A stretch of DNA of 47,722 nucleotides, taken from the NCBI GenBank assembly GCA_025351795.1, contig JANXVG010000093.1, positions 1-47,722 of the forward strand. The letters are read 5' to 3'. The notes below the pieces were generated by a model. It searched no databases, was not told the DNA's origin, and was given only the letters and a program-made list of their open reading frames with translations. Of the stretch, positions 34,616-43,021 are shown one piece after another (positions within the stretch are counted from its first letter, which is position 1; each line of letters starts with the position of its first letter). The translations under genes and the position numbers were made by a program. Origin of the DNA: Salinibacterium sp. Its GTDB lineage: Bacteria > Actinomycetota > Actinomycetes > Actinomycetales > Microbacteriaceae.

Positions 34616-35094
34616 ACCGCACGAAGCCGCTCACCCTCATCCTGCTTGCGGTGCTCGGTACCGTAGTCGCCTGGTTTCTAGAAACGGCTCTCGTCACGTC
34701 TAGCCAGCCGGTGTTGACCCCACCGTTCACTCTTGCGATCGCGTTGGTGTTGATTGGCGTGACCGTCGTGATCATGGCACTTCCGGTACGGCGCGTCGCG
34801 CGCGGCACGCACGGTCGCATCGACCCGTTCTACGCGACGCGAGTCGTCGTGCTCGCTAAGGCGTCGAGCCTGAGCGGTGCAGTGCTCGCGGGCGGCGGAG
34901 TCGGAATATCGGTTTTCCTGCTCACCAGGTCTGTTGTGCCAGGGGCCACCACGGTGTTTGCTGCGATCGCGATGGCCGTGGGTGCACTCGTACTGCTCGG
35001 CGGCGGTCTGGTAGCCGAAAGCATGTGTGCGCTCCCGCCAGACGACACGGCGAGCAACCACGATGCCCGACCCGGAAACCACGGAACCACGTGA
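34612..35094 (+). CDS. DUF3180 membrane protein
   Basis: 160-residue membrane protein with four hydrophobic segments: two in residues about 5-60 and two in about 85-145, with a short basic loop (RRVARGTHGRIDPFYATR) between the pairs. It fits the actinobacterial DUF3180 family, which is characteristically found directly after folK. Function is unknown. It is coupled to folK and to the next PH-domain gene by 4-base GTGA overlaps, so its stoichiometry is tied to the folate operon. Confidence 0.82.
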   Translation: MNRTKPLTLILLAVLGTVVAWFLETALVTSSQPVLTPPFTLAIALVLIGVTVVIMALPVRRVARGTHGRIDPFYATRVVVLAKASSLSGAVLAGGGVGISVFLLTRSVVPGATTVFAAIAMAVGALVLLGGGLVAESMCALPPDDTASNHDARPGNHGTT

Positions 35095-35576
35095 CGCGGC
35101 CACTAGAGCTAGACGAGCTCGACTGGCGTCGGGTATCGCCCAAATACGTCATCGTCGACATCGTGGGGCTTGTTGTCTCCGGCCTCGTTGCCTGTGTGGC
35201 CACGGCCGTTCCCGCGTTCACGACGAAACTCGTCTGGCTATGGTCCGCACCCGTTGTGGTCGCGATCGGATTCATCGTGGTTCTGTTCCTCACGCCGCGC
35301 CGGGTGCGCTCGATCGGCTACATTCTGCGCGCAGACGACCTGCTGTTTCGGCGTGGACTCCTGTTCCAGCGCTTCGTCGCAGTGCCGTACGGGCGCATGC
35401 AGCTCGTTGATATCAATCGTGGCCCAGTCGCTCGTGCCCTCGGCCTGAGCGAACTCAAATTCGTGACGGCGGCCGCGTCGAGCGGCGTGACCATTCCCGG
35501 GTTGCCCGCGGCGGAGGCCGATGAGTTGCGTGACCGGCTCGTGGCGCTGGCGGAGAGCAGGCGGGCGGGGTTGTGA
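35091..35576 (+). CDS. PH domain-containing membrane protein (YdbS-like, bPH2)
   Basis: 161-residue protein. The GTG at 35091 overlaps the previous stop and is preferred to the longer frame from 35025. Residues about 20-75 hold two transmembrane helices. Residues about 75-155 are a bacterial PH (DUF304) domain with VRSIGYILRADDLLFRRGLL and FVAVPYGRMQLVDIN, the family's core strands. Its neighbour is the longer three-PH-type protein, and the same pairing occurs as ydbS-ydbT in Bacillus. The role is unknown; suggested functions involve membrane stress or antimicrobial peptide resistance (family-level). Confidence 0.85.
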   Translation: MTRPLELDELDWRRVSPKYVIVDIVGLVVSGLVACVATAVPAFTTKLVWLWSAPVVVAIGFIVVLFLTPRRVRSIGYILRADDLLFRRGLLFQRFVAVPYGRMQLVDINRGPVARALGLSELKFVTAAASSGVTIPGLPAAEADELRDRLVALAESRRAGL

Positions 35577-37099
35577 ATCTGGAGCCCACACAACTCACGG
35601 ACGGCCAGTGGCACCGGCTGCATCCGGCCACCCCGCTCCTGCGCGGGGCAATCGCGTTGATCGTGATTCTGGGCTTCGTGCTCGGCAATCTGCGCGACAC
35701 GGTGATCCAGCTGATCGTGGGTGGCCCGCGTGCACCGGAAGATCCGCTTGACCTGATCTACTCGCGGGGGCTCACCGGCATCGTGCTTCTGGTGGTGTCG
35801 ACCGGACTCATCGTGTTTATGATCGCGTTCTACTTCTCATGGCGTATGCATACGTTTCGCATCACAGACGAACTCGTCGAAGTGCGCAGTGGCATCCTGT
35901 TTCGCACGAACCGTAAAGGCCGTCTGGATCGTATCCAGGGCATCAACATCGTTCGTCCGTTCTTTGCACGACTCTTCGGATCAGCCAAGCTCGAAGTTAA
36001 TGTTGCCGGCCAGGACGCCAACATTCAGCTCGCCTATTTGTCGTCAGCGAACGCGGATGCGCTGCGCCGAGAGATCCTGCGGCTCGCCTCGGGAACGCAC
36101 GAGGCGGCATCCACTACCCCGGTCGTTGCCGGTGCGCTCATCGAGCGTCGCATTGCCGAACTGCTCGCTCCCGAGCTGGACCCGGCAGCGGCAACCCCGG
36201 CCTCGATCGTCAACCTGCATCTTGGCCGGCTACTCGGCTCGATCATCTTGAGCGGCTTCACGGTGTTCGCGCTCGTCGTCGCCGGCACCATGATCTGGGT
36301 GACGTCGACCACGCACCAGGTTTTCTTTCTCGTGACACTCGCCGCTCCGATCCTCGGTGTCGGCAGCTACTACCTGCGCAAGTTTGCGAAGTCGCTGCGG
36401 TACACCATCGCGGGCACGCCCGATGGAATTCGAGTCGGTTTCGGATTGCTGTCGACGAGCAATGAGACGTTACCGCCCGGCCGCATCCATTCGATCGAAG
36501 TGAGTCAACCGCTCCTCTGGCGACCAGCTGGATGGTGGGAGATCAAGGTCAACCGAGCAGCCAATTCATCAACGAGAGGCTCGGCTGCGCAGGCCAACAC
36601 GACGATCCTGCCGGTCGGCAATCTGGCCGATGTAAAAAAGGTTCTCGAGCTCATGCTCCCCGGGCTCGTCGACGATCGATCCATCGCGCTTCTTGAGCGC
36701 GGGTTGATCTCCCAGGGCGGCGATGACGGCTTCATCAACTCACCTCGACGTGCCGTGATCATTCGCTGGTTCTCGTGGCGACGCAACGGCTTCGCTATCG
36801 AGCCGGATGCCGTGCTGCTGCGCAGCGGCGCAATCTGGCGCAGGCTGGTGGTCGTGCCGCACGCCCGCATGCAAAGTGTTGCCATGCACCAAGGGCCGCT
36901 GCTGCGTCGGCTGCGGCTCGCCGCGATCGTGGTGCACACCGTTCACGGTCCGATCCACGCGCGTCTGGGGGCCGTCGACCGGGATGCCGCCATCGCGTTC
37001 TTCACCGATCTCGCGCACACCGCAGCGCGTTCAAGCGGTCGCGACACCAGCCACCGTTGGCGCAGCGTTCCCCGCATCGCTCCAGAGGTCACAACGTGA
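35573..37099 (+). CDS. PH domain-containing membrane protein (YdbT-like)
   Basis: 508-residue membrane protein. It has two N-terminal transmembrane helices (about 20-42, 64-86), a first PH (DUF304) domain with FRITDELVEVRSGILFRTNRKGRLDRI, a second pair of helices (about 220-265), a second PH domain and a third one near residue 400 (FAIEPDAVLLRSGAIWRR, VVVPHARMQSV). The triple-PH layout matches YdbT. It overlaps its neighbours by GTGA on both sides. It likely forms a membrane complex with the preceding small PH protein; the function is unknown. Confidence 0.85.
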   Translation: MNLEPTQLTDGQWHRLHPATPLLRGAIALIVILGFVLGNLRDTVIQLIVGGPRAPEDPLDLIYSRGLTGIVLLVVSTGLIVFMIAFYFSWRMHTFRITDELVEVRSGILFRTNRKGRLDRIQGINIVRPFFARLFGSAKLEVNVAGQDANIQLAYLSSANADALRREILRLASGTHEAASTTPVVAGALIERRIAELLAPELDPAAATPASIVNLHLGRLLGSIILSGFTVFALVVAGTMIWVTSTTHQVFFLVTLAAPILGVGSYYLRKFAKSLRYTIAGTPDGIRVGFGLLSTSNETLPPGRIHSIEVSQPLLWRPAGWWEIKVNRAANSSTRGSAAQANTTILPVGNLADVKKVLELMLPGLVDDRSIALLERGLISQGGDDGFINSPRRAVIIRWFSWRRNGFAIEPDAVLLRSGAIWRRLVVVPHARMQSVAMHQGPLLRRLRLAAIVVHTVHGPIHARLGAVDRDAAIAFFTDLAHTAARSSGRDTSHRWRSVPRIAPEVTT

Positions 37100-37806
37100 G
37101 CGAACGCTCGGGGCGGCTCGGCGTGGGAATCGTGGGAGCCGGGCACGTCGGGCCGGTGCTCGGCGCTGCCCTCGCGGGAGCTGGGCACGCGATAGTCGGC
37201 ATCTCGGCCGTCTCAGCTGCGAGTCGGGAGCGCGCGAACGCGATGCTTCCGCGAGTGCCGATTCTCGAGATCCCCGAACTCATCGAACGCAGCGAACTGG
37301 TGATTCTCGCGGTGCCAGAGGGCGAGATTGAGTCCCTCGTGGCCGGGCTGGCCGCCATCGGCGCGTGGCAGCCGGGCCAGCTCGTCATGCACACGGCTCC
37401 CGGGCTGGGCACGGCTGTGCTCGCCCCGGCCATGGCTGCGGGGGCGATCCCGCTGGCCGTGCACCCGGCGATGGTATTCACGGGTACGAGTGTCGACCTC
37501 TTGCGTCTGCGGGAAAGTTACGCGGCCGTTACTGCACCCACGCCCGTGCAGCCGATTGGCCAAGCGCTCGTCGTAGAAATGGGTGCAGAGCCCATTGTGG
37601 TGGCGGAGGCAGACCGCGCCGCATGGGCGGAGGCGGTTTCTACTGCCACGAGTTTCTCGGCCGCGATCGTGAACCAGGCTGTGGGCATTCTCGCTGGGCT
37701 GGGGGTGGAATCACCGGGACGTGTGCTCGGTCCACTCGTGCGGTCATCGGTCGAGACGGCCCTGGGAAACATCACGGGAGACTCGGCCGCCGCCCTGCTC
37801 GACTGA
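37096..37806 (+). CDS. Rossmann-fold / DUF2520 protein
   Basis: 236-residue protein. The GTG at 37096 overlaps the previous stop and directly precedes the NAD(P)-binding motif VGIVGAGHVGPVLGAALAGAGH; the longer frame upstream is a shadow. The N-terminal domain resembles 6-phosphogluconate or ketopantoate reductases (ELVILAVPEGEIESLV), and the C-terminal domain is DUF2520 with a conserved HPAMVFTGT motif. Placement just before panC suggests, but does not prove, a part in pantothenate synthesis, for example as a ketopantoate-reductase-like enzyme. Confidence 0.85.
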   Translation: MSERSGRLGVGIVGAGHVGPVLGAALAGAGHAIVGISAVSAASRERANAMLPRVPILEIPELIERSELVILAVPEGEIESLVAGLAAIGAWQPGQLVMHTAPGLGTAVLAPAMAAGAIPLAVHPAMVFTGTSVDLLRLRESYAAVTAPTPVQPIGQALVVEMGAEPIVVAEADRAAWAEAVSTATSFSAAIVNQAVGILAGLGVESPGRVLGPLVRSSVETALGNITGDSAAALLD

Positions 37807-37885
37807 GGGGGCCGCCTATCGCCGGTACTATCGACTGGACCCCACCCGAGTCGTGGCTGGTCGACCCACCGCACCGAGGAGTACC

Positions 37886-38740
37886 GTGTCCGTCGTCGTC
37901 GCAGAGACCGTTTCCGAGTTACGCGGCCTCGTTCAGGGTCGAACTGTCGCCCTCGTGCCGACTATGGGAGCGCTGCACGACGGCCATCTCGCGCTCATTG
38001 CGCGCGCCCGCGAGTTGGTCACCGCGGCAACGGCAGATACGATCGTCGCCTCCATTTTTGTGAACCCTCTACAGTTCGGTCCCGGGGAAGACCTCGACAA
38101 GTATCCCCGCACCATGGATGACGATCTGGCGAAGCTTGAGGCGGCGGGCGTTGCCGTCGTATTCGCCCCATCCGTCGAGCAGATGTACCCGGATGGCGTG
38201 CTCGCGACGAAGGTTACCTCTGGCACCATCGGCTCGCTCTTCGAGGGCCGCACGCGTGCCGGCCACTTCGATGGCGTGCTCACCGTGGTCGCGAAACTGC
38301 TCAACATCGTCGACCCGACGGCGGTGCTATTTGGCCAGAAAGACGCACAACAGGTGTTTCTCGTGCAGCGCATGGTTCGAGACCTCAGCTTTGCGACCAC
38401 TGTGGTGGTGGTCGAGACCGTGCGCGAAGACACCGGACTAGCGCTTTCCAGTCGCAACCGCTTTCTTGACGCTAAGGAACACCGTGCGGCTCGCGCACTT
38501 TCGGCGGCGCTCGAGGCGGCCGCATCCTCCGGCGACCGCGGCATCGACTCGGTGCTCGCCGCCGCGCAGTCGGTGTTGATGGGCGAGAACCTTGTGGCGC
38601 TCGACTACCTTGCGGTAGTGAACCCGACCACGTTCTTGCCGGTGGATGATGCGTACCGTGGCCCGGCCCGCGTTCTTGTCGCGGCACGGGTCGGCTCAAC
38701 GCGGCTCATTGACAACGAGAAGATTCACCTGGGCGGCTGA
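37886..38740 (+). CDS. panC: Pantothenate synthetase (pantoate--beta-alanine ligase)
   Basis: 284-residue ATP-dependent ligase joining pantoate and beta-alanine, the last step of vitamin B5 synthesis. The GTG at 37886 has GAGGAG 4 bases upstream. Nucleotidyl-transferase motifs are PTMGALHDGHLALI (HIGH-like), FVNPLQFGPGEDLDKYPRT, ILFGQKDAQQVF-type FGQKDAQQVFLVQRMVRDL and the EDTGLALSSRNRFL loop that replaces KMSKS. Length matches the family. It is 79 bases after the DUF2520 gene. Confidence 0.97.
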   Translation: MSVVVAETVSELRGLVQGRTVALVPTMGALHDGHLALIARARELVTAATADTIVASIFVNPLQFGPGEDLDKYPRTMDDDLAKLEAAGVAVVFAPSVEQMYPDGVLATKVTSGTIGSLFEGRTRAGHFDGVLTVVAKLLNIVDPTAVLFGQKDAQQVFLVQRMVRDLSFATTVVVVETVREDTGLALSSRNRFLDAKEHRAARALSAALEAAASSGDRGIDSVLAAAQSVLMGENLVALDYLAVVNPTTFLPVDDAYRGPARVLVAARVGSTRLIDNEKIHLGG

Positions 38741-38800
38741 TCACGAGTGGCGCCCCCGCTGGCACTCGAACGGCCCAGCGAGGTGCGTCAGCACTCGCAC

Positions 38801-38806
38801 TACAAT
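38801..38806 (+). promoter_or_regulatory. -10 box of a probable leaderless lysS transcript
   Basis: TACAAT is followed by eight bases and the GTG start; the predicted start site falls on or next to the start codon and no ribosome-binding site is visible. Confidence 0.55.
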
Positions 38807-38814
38807 GAACCCTC

Positions 38815-40314
38815 GTGAGTGACGAGACTGAGACCCCAGACCTGACCGACGAAGAGATGTCGGAACAGAAGGCTGTGCGTCTCGGTAAGCGCGAGCGACT
38901 GATTGAATCTGGCGCCGGTGCGTACCCGGTTGGGGTCGCGATCACGACCACCATCCCGGCCGTACGCGTCACCTATCCGGCGCTGGAGGTTGATGCCGCC
39001 ACGGGCGACATTGTCGGTCTTGCTGGTCGCGTTGTGCACCTCCGCAACACCGGCAAGCTGTGTTTCGCGAGCTTGCAATCGGGCGATGGTCAACGCATCC
39101 AGGCGATGGTGTCGCTCGCCGACGTGGGCGCGGAATCGCTTGAGCGTTGGAAGGATCTCGTCGATCTCGGCGACCATGTTTTTGTCAGCGGTGAAATCAT
39201 CTCGAGCCGGCGCGGCGAACTCTCCATTCTCGCAAAGGAATGGGCGATGGCGTCGAAGGCGATCCGCCCACTGCCCAACCTGCACACCGAGTTGAGCGAT
39301 GAGGCGCGTGTGCGCAGTCGTTACCTCGACCTGATTGTGCGCGAGCAGGCGCGCGTCACGGTACGGGCCAGGGCACACGTGAACGCGTCACTGCGGGCGA
39401 CGTTCGCGAGCCACGAGTATCTCGAGGTCGAGACGCCGATGCTGCAGACCCTCCACGGTGGGGCGTCGGCTCGGCCGTTCGCGACCCACAGCAACGCGTT
39501 CGACACCGAACTCTTCCTGCGCATCGCCCCCGAGTTGTTCCTCAAGCGGGCCGTCGTGGGCGGCATCGATCGTGTGTTCGAGATCAATCGCAACTTTCGC
39601 AACGAGGGTGCTGATTCGACGCATTCACCGGAGTTCGCGATGCTCGAGGCGTACCAGGCATACGGCGACTACTACCAGATGGCTGACCTCACTCAAGAGC
39701 TTGTGCAGAACGTGGCGCTCGCGGTCGCCGGGTCGACAACGGTGACCTGGGCGGATGGCACGGAGTACGAACTGGGCGGTGAGTGGGACCGCGTGTCGAT
39801 GTACGAGTCGCTGAATGCGGCATCCGGTCTCTCGATAACACCGCAGACGTCCGTCGAAGCGCTGCTGCGCGAATCCGGGAAGGTGGGCATCGACGTGCAG
39901 CTGCCCACTCACGGCAAGCTTGTTGAGGAACTGTGGGAGCACTACGTGAAGGGTGGCCTCGTGCGCCCGACGTTCGTCATGGACTTTCCTGTTGACACCA
40001 GCCCATTGGTGCGCGACCATCGCTCAATTGCAGGCGTCGTCGAAAAATGGGATTTGTACGTGCGTGGTTTCGAGCTGGCGACGGGATATTCCGAGCTCAT
40101 CGATCCGGTGGTTCAGCGTGAACGATTTGTCGAGCAGGCACTGCTGGCGAGCAAGGGTGACGCTGAGGCAATGCGTCTCGACGAGGAGTTTCTGCGCGCG
40201 CTTGAACACGGGATGCCACCCACCGGTGGCATGGGTATGGGCATTGATCGCCTACTGATGGCTATCACCGGTCTCGGCATTCGGGAGACCATCCTCTTCC
40301 CGCTGGTGAAGTAG
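38815..40314 (+). CDS. lysS: Lysyl-tRNA synthetase, class II
   Basis: 499-residue enzyme charging tRNA-Lys. The N-terminal OB-fold anticodon-binding domain spans about residues 60-160 (IVGLAGRVVHLRNTGKLCFA). The class II catalytic core has motif 1 around ASHEYLEVETPML, motif 2 in EINRNFRNEGADSTHSPEFAMLE (fragments of which contact ATP), and motif 3 GMGMGIDRLLMAITG close to the C-terminus. Full length. It has its own promoter 75 bases after panC, so it need not depend on the folate/pantothenate operon. Confidence 0.97.
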   Translation: MSDETETPDLTDEEMSEQKAVRLGKRERLIESGAGAYPVGVAITTTIPAVRVTYPALEVDAATGDIVGLAGRVVHLRNTGKLCFASLQSGDGQRIQAMVSLADVGAESLERWKDLVDLGDHVFVSGEIISSRRGELSILAKEWAMASKAIRPLPNLHTELSDEARVRSRYLDLIVREQARVTVRARAHVNASLRATFASHEYLEVETPMLQTLHGGASARPFATHSNAFDTELFLRIAPELFLKRAVVGGIDRVFEINRNFRNEGADSTHSPEFAMLEAYQAYGDYYQMADLTQELVQNVALAVAGSTTVTWADGTEYELGGEWDRVSMYESLNAASGLSITPQTSVEALLRESGKVGIDVQLPTHGKLVEELWEHYVKGGLVRPTFVMDFPVDTSPLVRDHRSIAGVVEKWDLYVRGFELATGYSELIDPVVQRERFVEQALLASKGDAEAMRLDEEFLRALEHGMPPTGGMGMGIDRLLMAITGLGIRETILFPLVK

Positions 40315-40323
40315 GGTCGGCAG

Positions 40324-40470
40324 ATGAGCGATCTAAGGCTTCCGGGCGACGACGAGAAGAAAAAGAAGGTCCAGATTTCTCTCTCGCGTATTGCCATCTG
40401 GGTGTTTGTGGGGGGCGTCGGCGTCTACCTGGTGATCTCGGGGATCATCGGGATCATCGTCAAGGGCTGA
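40324..40470 (+). CDS. Small single-span membrane protein (48 aa)
   Basis: 48-residue predicted protein starting 9 bases after lysS. The first 16 residues are charged (LPGDDEKKKKVQ) and residues about 21-46 form one strongly hydrophobic helix with IAIWVFVGG and GIIGIIV. AGGG lies upstream of the ATG. The clean charged-then-hydrophobic layout and tight packing between lysS and the next small frame support it as real. Function unknown. Confidence 0.6.
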   Translation: MSDLRLPGDDEKKKKVQISLSRIAIWVFVGGVGVYLVISGIIGIIVKG

Positions 40471-40471
40471 G

Positions 40472-40558
40472 ATGAACCGAACGTGGTCCAGACTCATCAC
40501 GGCCGTGGCTCTCGTCGGAATTCTTCTGCTGATCGCGCTGGTCACCTTCGCGCGCTGA
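40472..40558 (+). CDS. Very small hydrophobic peptide (28 aa)
   Basis: 28-residue frame beginning one base after the previous stop, with AAGGGCTGAG as a possible ribosome-binding site. MNRTWSR is followed by a single hydrophobic helix rich in Leu, Val and Ile. It could be a membrane micropeptide or a chance frame; its tight placement is the main support. Confidence 0.4.
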   Translation: MNRTWSRLITAVALVGILLLIALVTFAR

Positions 40559-40564
40559 CGCGGT

Positions 40565-40570
40565 TACCCT
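40565..40570 (+). promoter_or_regulatory. -10 box of a probable leaderless small gene
   Basis: TACCCT is followed by exactly six bases and the GTG at 40577. Confidence 0.45.
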
Positions 40571-40576
40571 TGAAGG

Positions 40577-40747
40577 GTGCCTCAGGATTTTTGGTCGAAC
40601 GCGGTCTTTTCGGTGACGCCGACGATCCTCGTCGGCGTCATCTTCTGGTTCGTGATGCGTGCCGTCATCCGCGCAGATCGTACCGAGCGCAAGGTCTACG
40701 CGAAAATCGAGGCCGAGGAGCGGGCGAAGCTCACCACAAAGCAGTAG
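40577..40747 (+). CDS. Small membrane protein (56 aa)
   Basis: 56-residue predicted protein: one hydrophobic helix (about residues 10-30, TPTILVGVIFWFVMRAVI) followed by a charged amphipathic tail with RTERKVYAKIEAEERAK that looks like a short coiled coil. Its GTG is placed six bases after a TACCCT box, the leaderless arrangement seen at other genes here. The layout resembles small actinobacterial membrane proteins found next to lysS; the function is unknown. It converges on the aminotransferase gene with 13 bases between stops. Confidence 0.65.
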   Translation: MPQDFWSNAVFSVTPTILVGVIFWFVMRAVIRADRTERKVYAKIEAEERAKLTTKQ

Positions 40748-40760
40748 TGGGCGCTGGTCG

Positions 40761-42008
40761 TCACAGCACGGCGGCGAGTTCGGTGAGGAGTCGGTCGGCG
40801 TCTGCGATGCCGAATGGCAGTGGTGGCCGAATCTTGAGAACGGTGTTGCCGGCCCCGGATGCCGAGAGCAGTACCCCTCGCTTGCGCAGGCCGTTGACCA
40901 CGGTGAGCGCTCGCTGCTCTGACTCGAGCTCGGCTCCGATGAAGAGTCCCTGGCCGCGTACGTCGATGAATTTGCCGATGCCGCGCAGCTCACCGAGTAG
41001 GTAAGCGCCTACGTCGCGCGCATTCTCGGTGAGCTGTTCGTCGCGCAGCACGTCGAGAGTGGCCTGGGCGGCGGCAATCGACACCGAGCTGCCGCCGAAA
41101 GTGTTGAAGTATCGCGAGTGCCGGTTAAACTCATCGATCAGCGCTGGTTGCGCCATCACCGCCGCGACCGGCTGGCCATTTCCCATCGGCTTACCGACGG
41201 TCACGAGGTCGGGCACGATTCCGTAGCGAGTGAAGCCCCACATGCCGGTGCCGAGGCGTCCGAACCCTGGCTGCACCTCATCCGCAATGAAGAGGCCACC
41301 CGTAGCGCGCACCGCAGCGACGGCCTTCGCCAGGCCGGCAACCTCGGGGTAGATACCGTCTGAGGCAAAGATCGTGTCGACAATGAGCGCGGCGGGGCGG
41401 ATACCGAGCTCATCGAGCTCGGCGATCGCCGCGACCACCGCGTCCGCGAGATCCACCTCGGTGCCGGGCGCACGCACGACGCGGGTCCACGGCGCGAGAG
41501 AGTCGAGTCCGCCAAGCGATGGCGAGATCGCCGCGACCTCGGTGGTGACCCCGTGGTACGCGTTCGCCGAGACGATCACGCCCGCACCCCCCGTCGCGTA
41601 TTTCGCGATGCGCAGGGCGAGGTCGTTGGCCTCCGAACCCGTGCAGGTGAACATGATGTTGCCGATCTCGGTCGGCAGAGTGTCGAGCAGTTCCTCCGCA
41701 TAGCGGATGATCGGCTCGGAAAGATATCGCGTGTGCGTGGTCAGCAACGTGGCCTGCTTCGCCATCGCCTCCACGACTCGCGGGTGCGAATGCCCCACGC
41801 ATGGCACGTTGTTGTATGCGTCGAGGTACTCGTTGCCCTCCGCGTCCCACACCCGGGTTCCGCTGCCGCGCACGAGCTCGATCGGATACTCATAGAAGAG
41901 CCGGTAAGCGGAGCCGAGCACGCGTGCCCTGCGCTCGACGAGTTCGCGTGTGCGCGCGTCCAGTTCGCTCGCGCGACGGGGATCGAAGTAGCTGGTCGGT
42001 CCTGGCAT
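40761..42008 (-). CDS. Class III aminotransferase-fold PLP enzyme, possible phospho-lyase
   Basis: 415-residue PLP enzyme of the class III aminotransferase fold. Marks are FTCTGSEANDLALR (PLP phosphate cup), FIADEVQPGFGRLG and the Schiff-base Lys in VTVGKPMGNGQPVAAV. Starting DAYNNVPCVGHSHPRVVEAM, it most resembles the subgroup containing ethanolamine-phosphate and 5-phosphohydroxylysine phospho-lyases (AGXT2L1/PHYKPL), where the fold eliminates phosphate instead of transaminating. The adjacent kinase gene, 2 bases upstream, supports a kinase-plus-lyase pair. An ordinary omega-aminotransferase activity cannot be excluded. Confidence 0.85.
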   Translation of the reverse strand: MPGPTSYFDPRRASELDARTRELVERRARVLGSAYRLFYEYPIELVRGSGTRVWDAEGNEYLDAYNNVPCVGHSHPRVVEAMAKQATLLTTHTRYLSEPIIRYAEELLDTLPTEIGNIMFTCTGSEANDLALRIAKYATGGAGVIVSANAYHGVTTEVAAISPSLGGLDSLAPWTRVVRAPGTEVDLADAVVAAIAELDELGIRPAALIVDTIFASDGIYPEVAGLAKAVAAVRATGGLFIADEVQPGFGRLGTGMWGFTRYGIVPDLVTVGKPMGNGQPVAAVMAQPALIDEFNRHSRYFNTFGGSSVSIAAAQATLDVLRDEQLTENARDVGAYLLGELRGIGKFIDVRGQGLFIGAELESEQRALTVVNGLRKRGVLLSASGAGNTVLKIRPPLPFGIADADRLLTELAAVL

Positions 42009-42010
42009 GG

Positions 42011-42958
42011 CTATCCCTCGCTGAGCAGGTTGTCGAGCAGTCGGGTGTTGCGCTCGATCGAGTGCGCCACGTCGTTGCGCCCGTTCGAGAGCGCTGCCGG
42101 GATCACGATGCGCTGAACGAGCCGGGCTGCGACCAGTCCAGGCAGTACCTGGCGTTCGTCATCTTCCAGCCGTGTCACGCTGTCATAGCCATCAATGAAG
42201 GGCTGAATCGTGGGCCATACCGCACCGGTATCGGGTATGAAATATGCGAGTGACACGGCCACATCGATGACCCGAGCGCTATACAGCGTGTCTCCGAAGT
42301 CGAGAATGCCGACCACAAACGCCGGGTCAGAGCGGCGAACGAGCACGTTGCTCGGATTAAAGTCGTTGTGGATGACTTGGTGGGGTAGCGACGCGAGCTG
42401 CGGTTCGACGTGCGCGGTGAACGAATCGATGGTGCGTTGAACCGTTGGATTGTCGCAACGCAGAACGCCGAGTTGCTGCAGATCCCACGCACAGGTTCGT
42501 CGCGACGATGGGTGGTCGAATTCAGACAGCGCCGCTGCCAGGCGTGCCAGCATTGCGCCAGACCGTCGCAGTTGCTGCGGCGTCGGGGGGATCTCCGCGA
42601 GAAGGTCGCCCGAAAGCCACGTCATGACCCGCGCGACACGGCCACCCACCACCGCTTCGAGGTTGCCGGTCACCGTCGGGAGCACGCGCTGGAGTGGAAG
42701 CGCAGGGTCGCGTTCGCGGGCGTACGACATCGCTGCTGTCTGCAGGGTGATCACCCCGGGGTCATCGGCGGGATGGGCGACCTTCACCACGAGGTCGTCC
42801 CCACTCGGCAGCGTTACCCGGAAGGTATCGTCCCGTTCGGTGTCGAGTCGCTTGAGTACGGCGGCCTCGAGCGCGTAATGCTCAGCGAGCAGCGCGGATG
42901 CCTCGGCTGCTGGCATCCGCTCGAAGGGTTCGGCAAGCTCGCGCAGCAGGGAGGTCAC
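42011..42958 (-). CDS. APH/choline-kinase-fold phosphotransferase, hydroxylysine kinase-like
   Basis: 315-residue small-molecule kinase. The catalytic loop is VIHNDFNPSNVLV with Asp and Asn at the APH positions, and the metal-binding motif is GILDFGDTLYS around residue 216. The N-terminal lobe has DDTFRVTLPSGDDLVVKVAHP with the ATP-binding Lys. The sequence resembles hydroxylysine kinase (HYKK/AGPHD1), which makes the substrate of the PHYKPL phospho-lyase, the kind of enzyme encoded next door. The start is GTG, placed six bases after a TAAGCT box, so the two-gene operon is probably leaderless. The substrate could instead be another amino alcohol. Confidence 0.85.
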   Translation of the reverse strand: MTSLLRELAEPFERMPAAEASALLAEHYALEAAVLKRLDTERDDTFRVTLPSGDDLVVKVAHPADDPGVITLQTAAMSYARERDPALPLQRVLPTVTGNLEAVVGGRVARVMTWLSGDLLAEIPPTPQQLRRSGAMLARLAAALSEFDHPSSRRTCAWDLQQLGVLRCDNPTVQRTIDSFTAHVEPQLASLPHQVIHNDFNPSNVLVRRSDPAFVVGILDFGDTLYSARVIDVAVSLAYFIPDTGAVWPTIQPFIDGYDSVTRLEDDERQVLPGLVAARLVQRIVIPAALSNGRNDVAHSIERNTRLLDNLLSEG

Positions 42959-42964
42959 TCGCTC

Positions 42965-42970
42965 AGCTTA
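42965..42970 (-). promoter_or_regulatory. -10 box of a probable leaderless kinase/PLP-enzyme operon
   Basis: On the minus strand TAAGCT is followed by exactly six bases and the GTG start at 42958. Confidence 0.5.
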
Positions 42971-43021
42971 GGCTTGGCCGCTAGGTGGCCGTCGGCAGCG
43001 CGCGCGGTGGGCATGGCTCCA

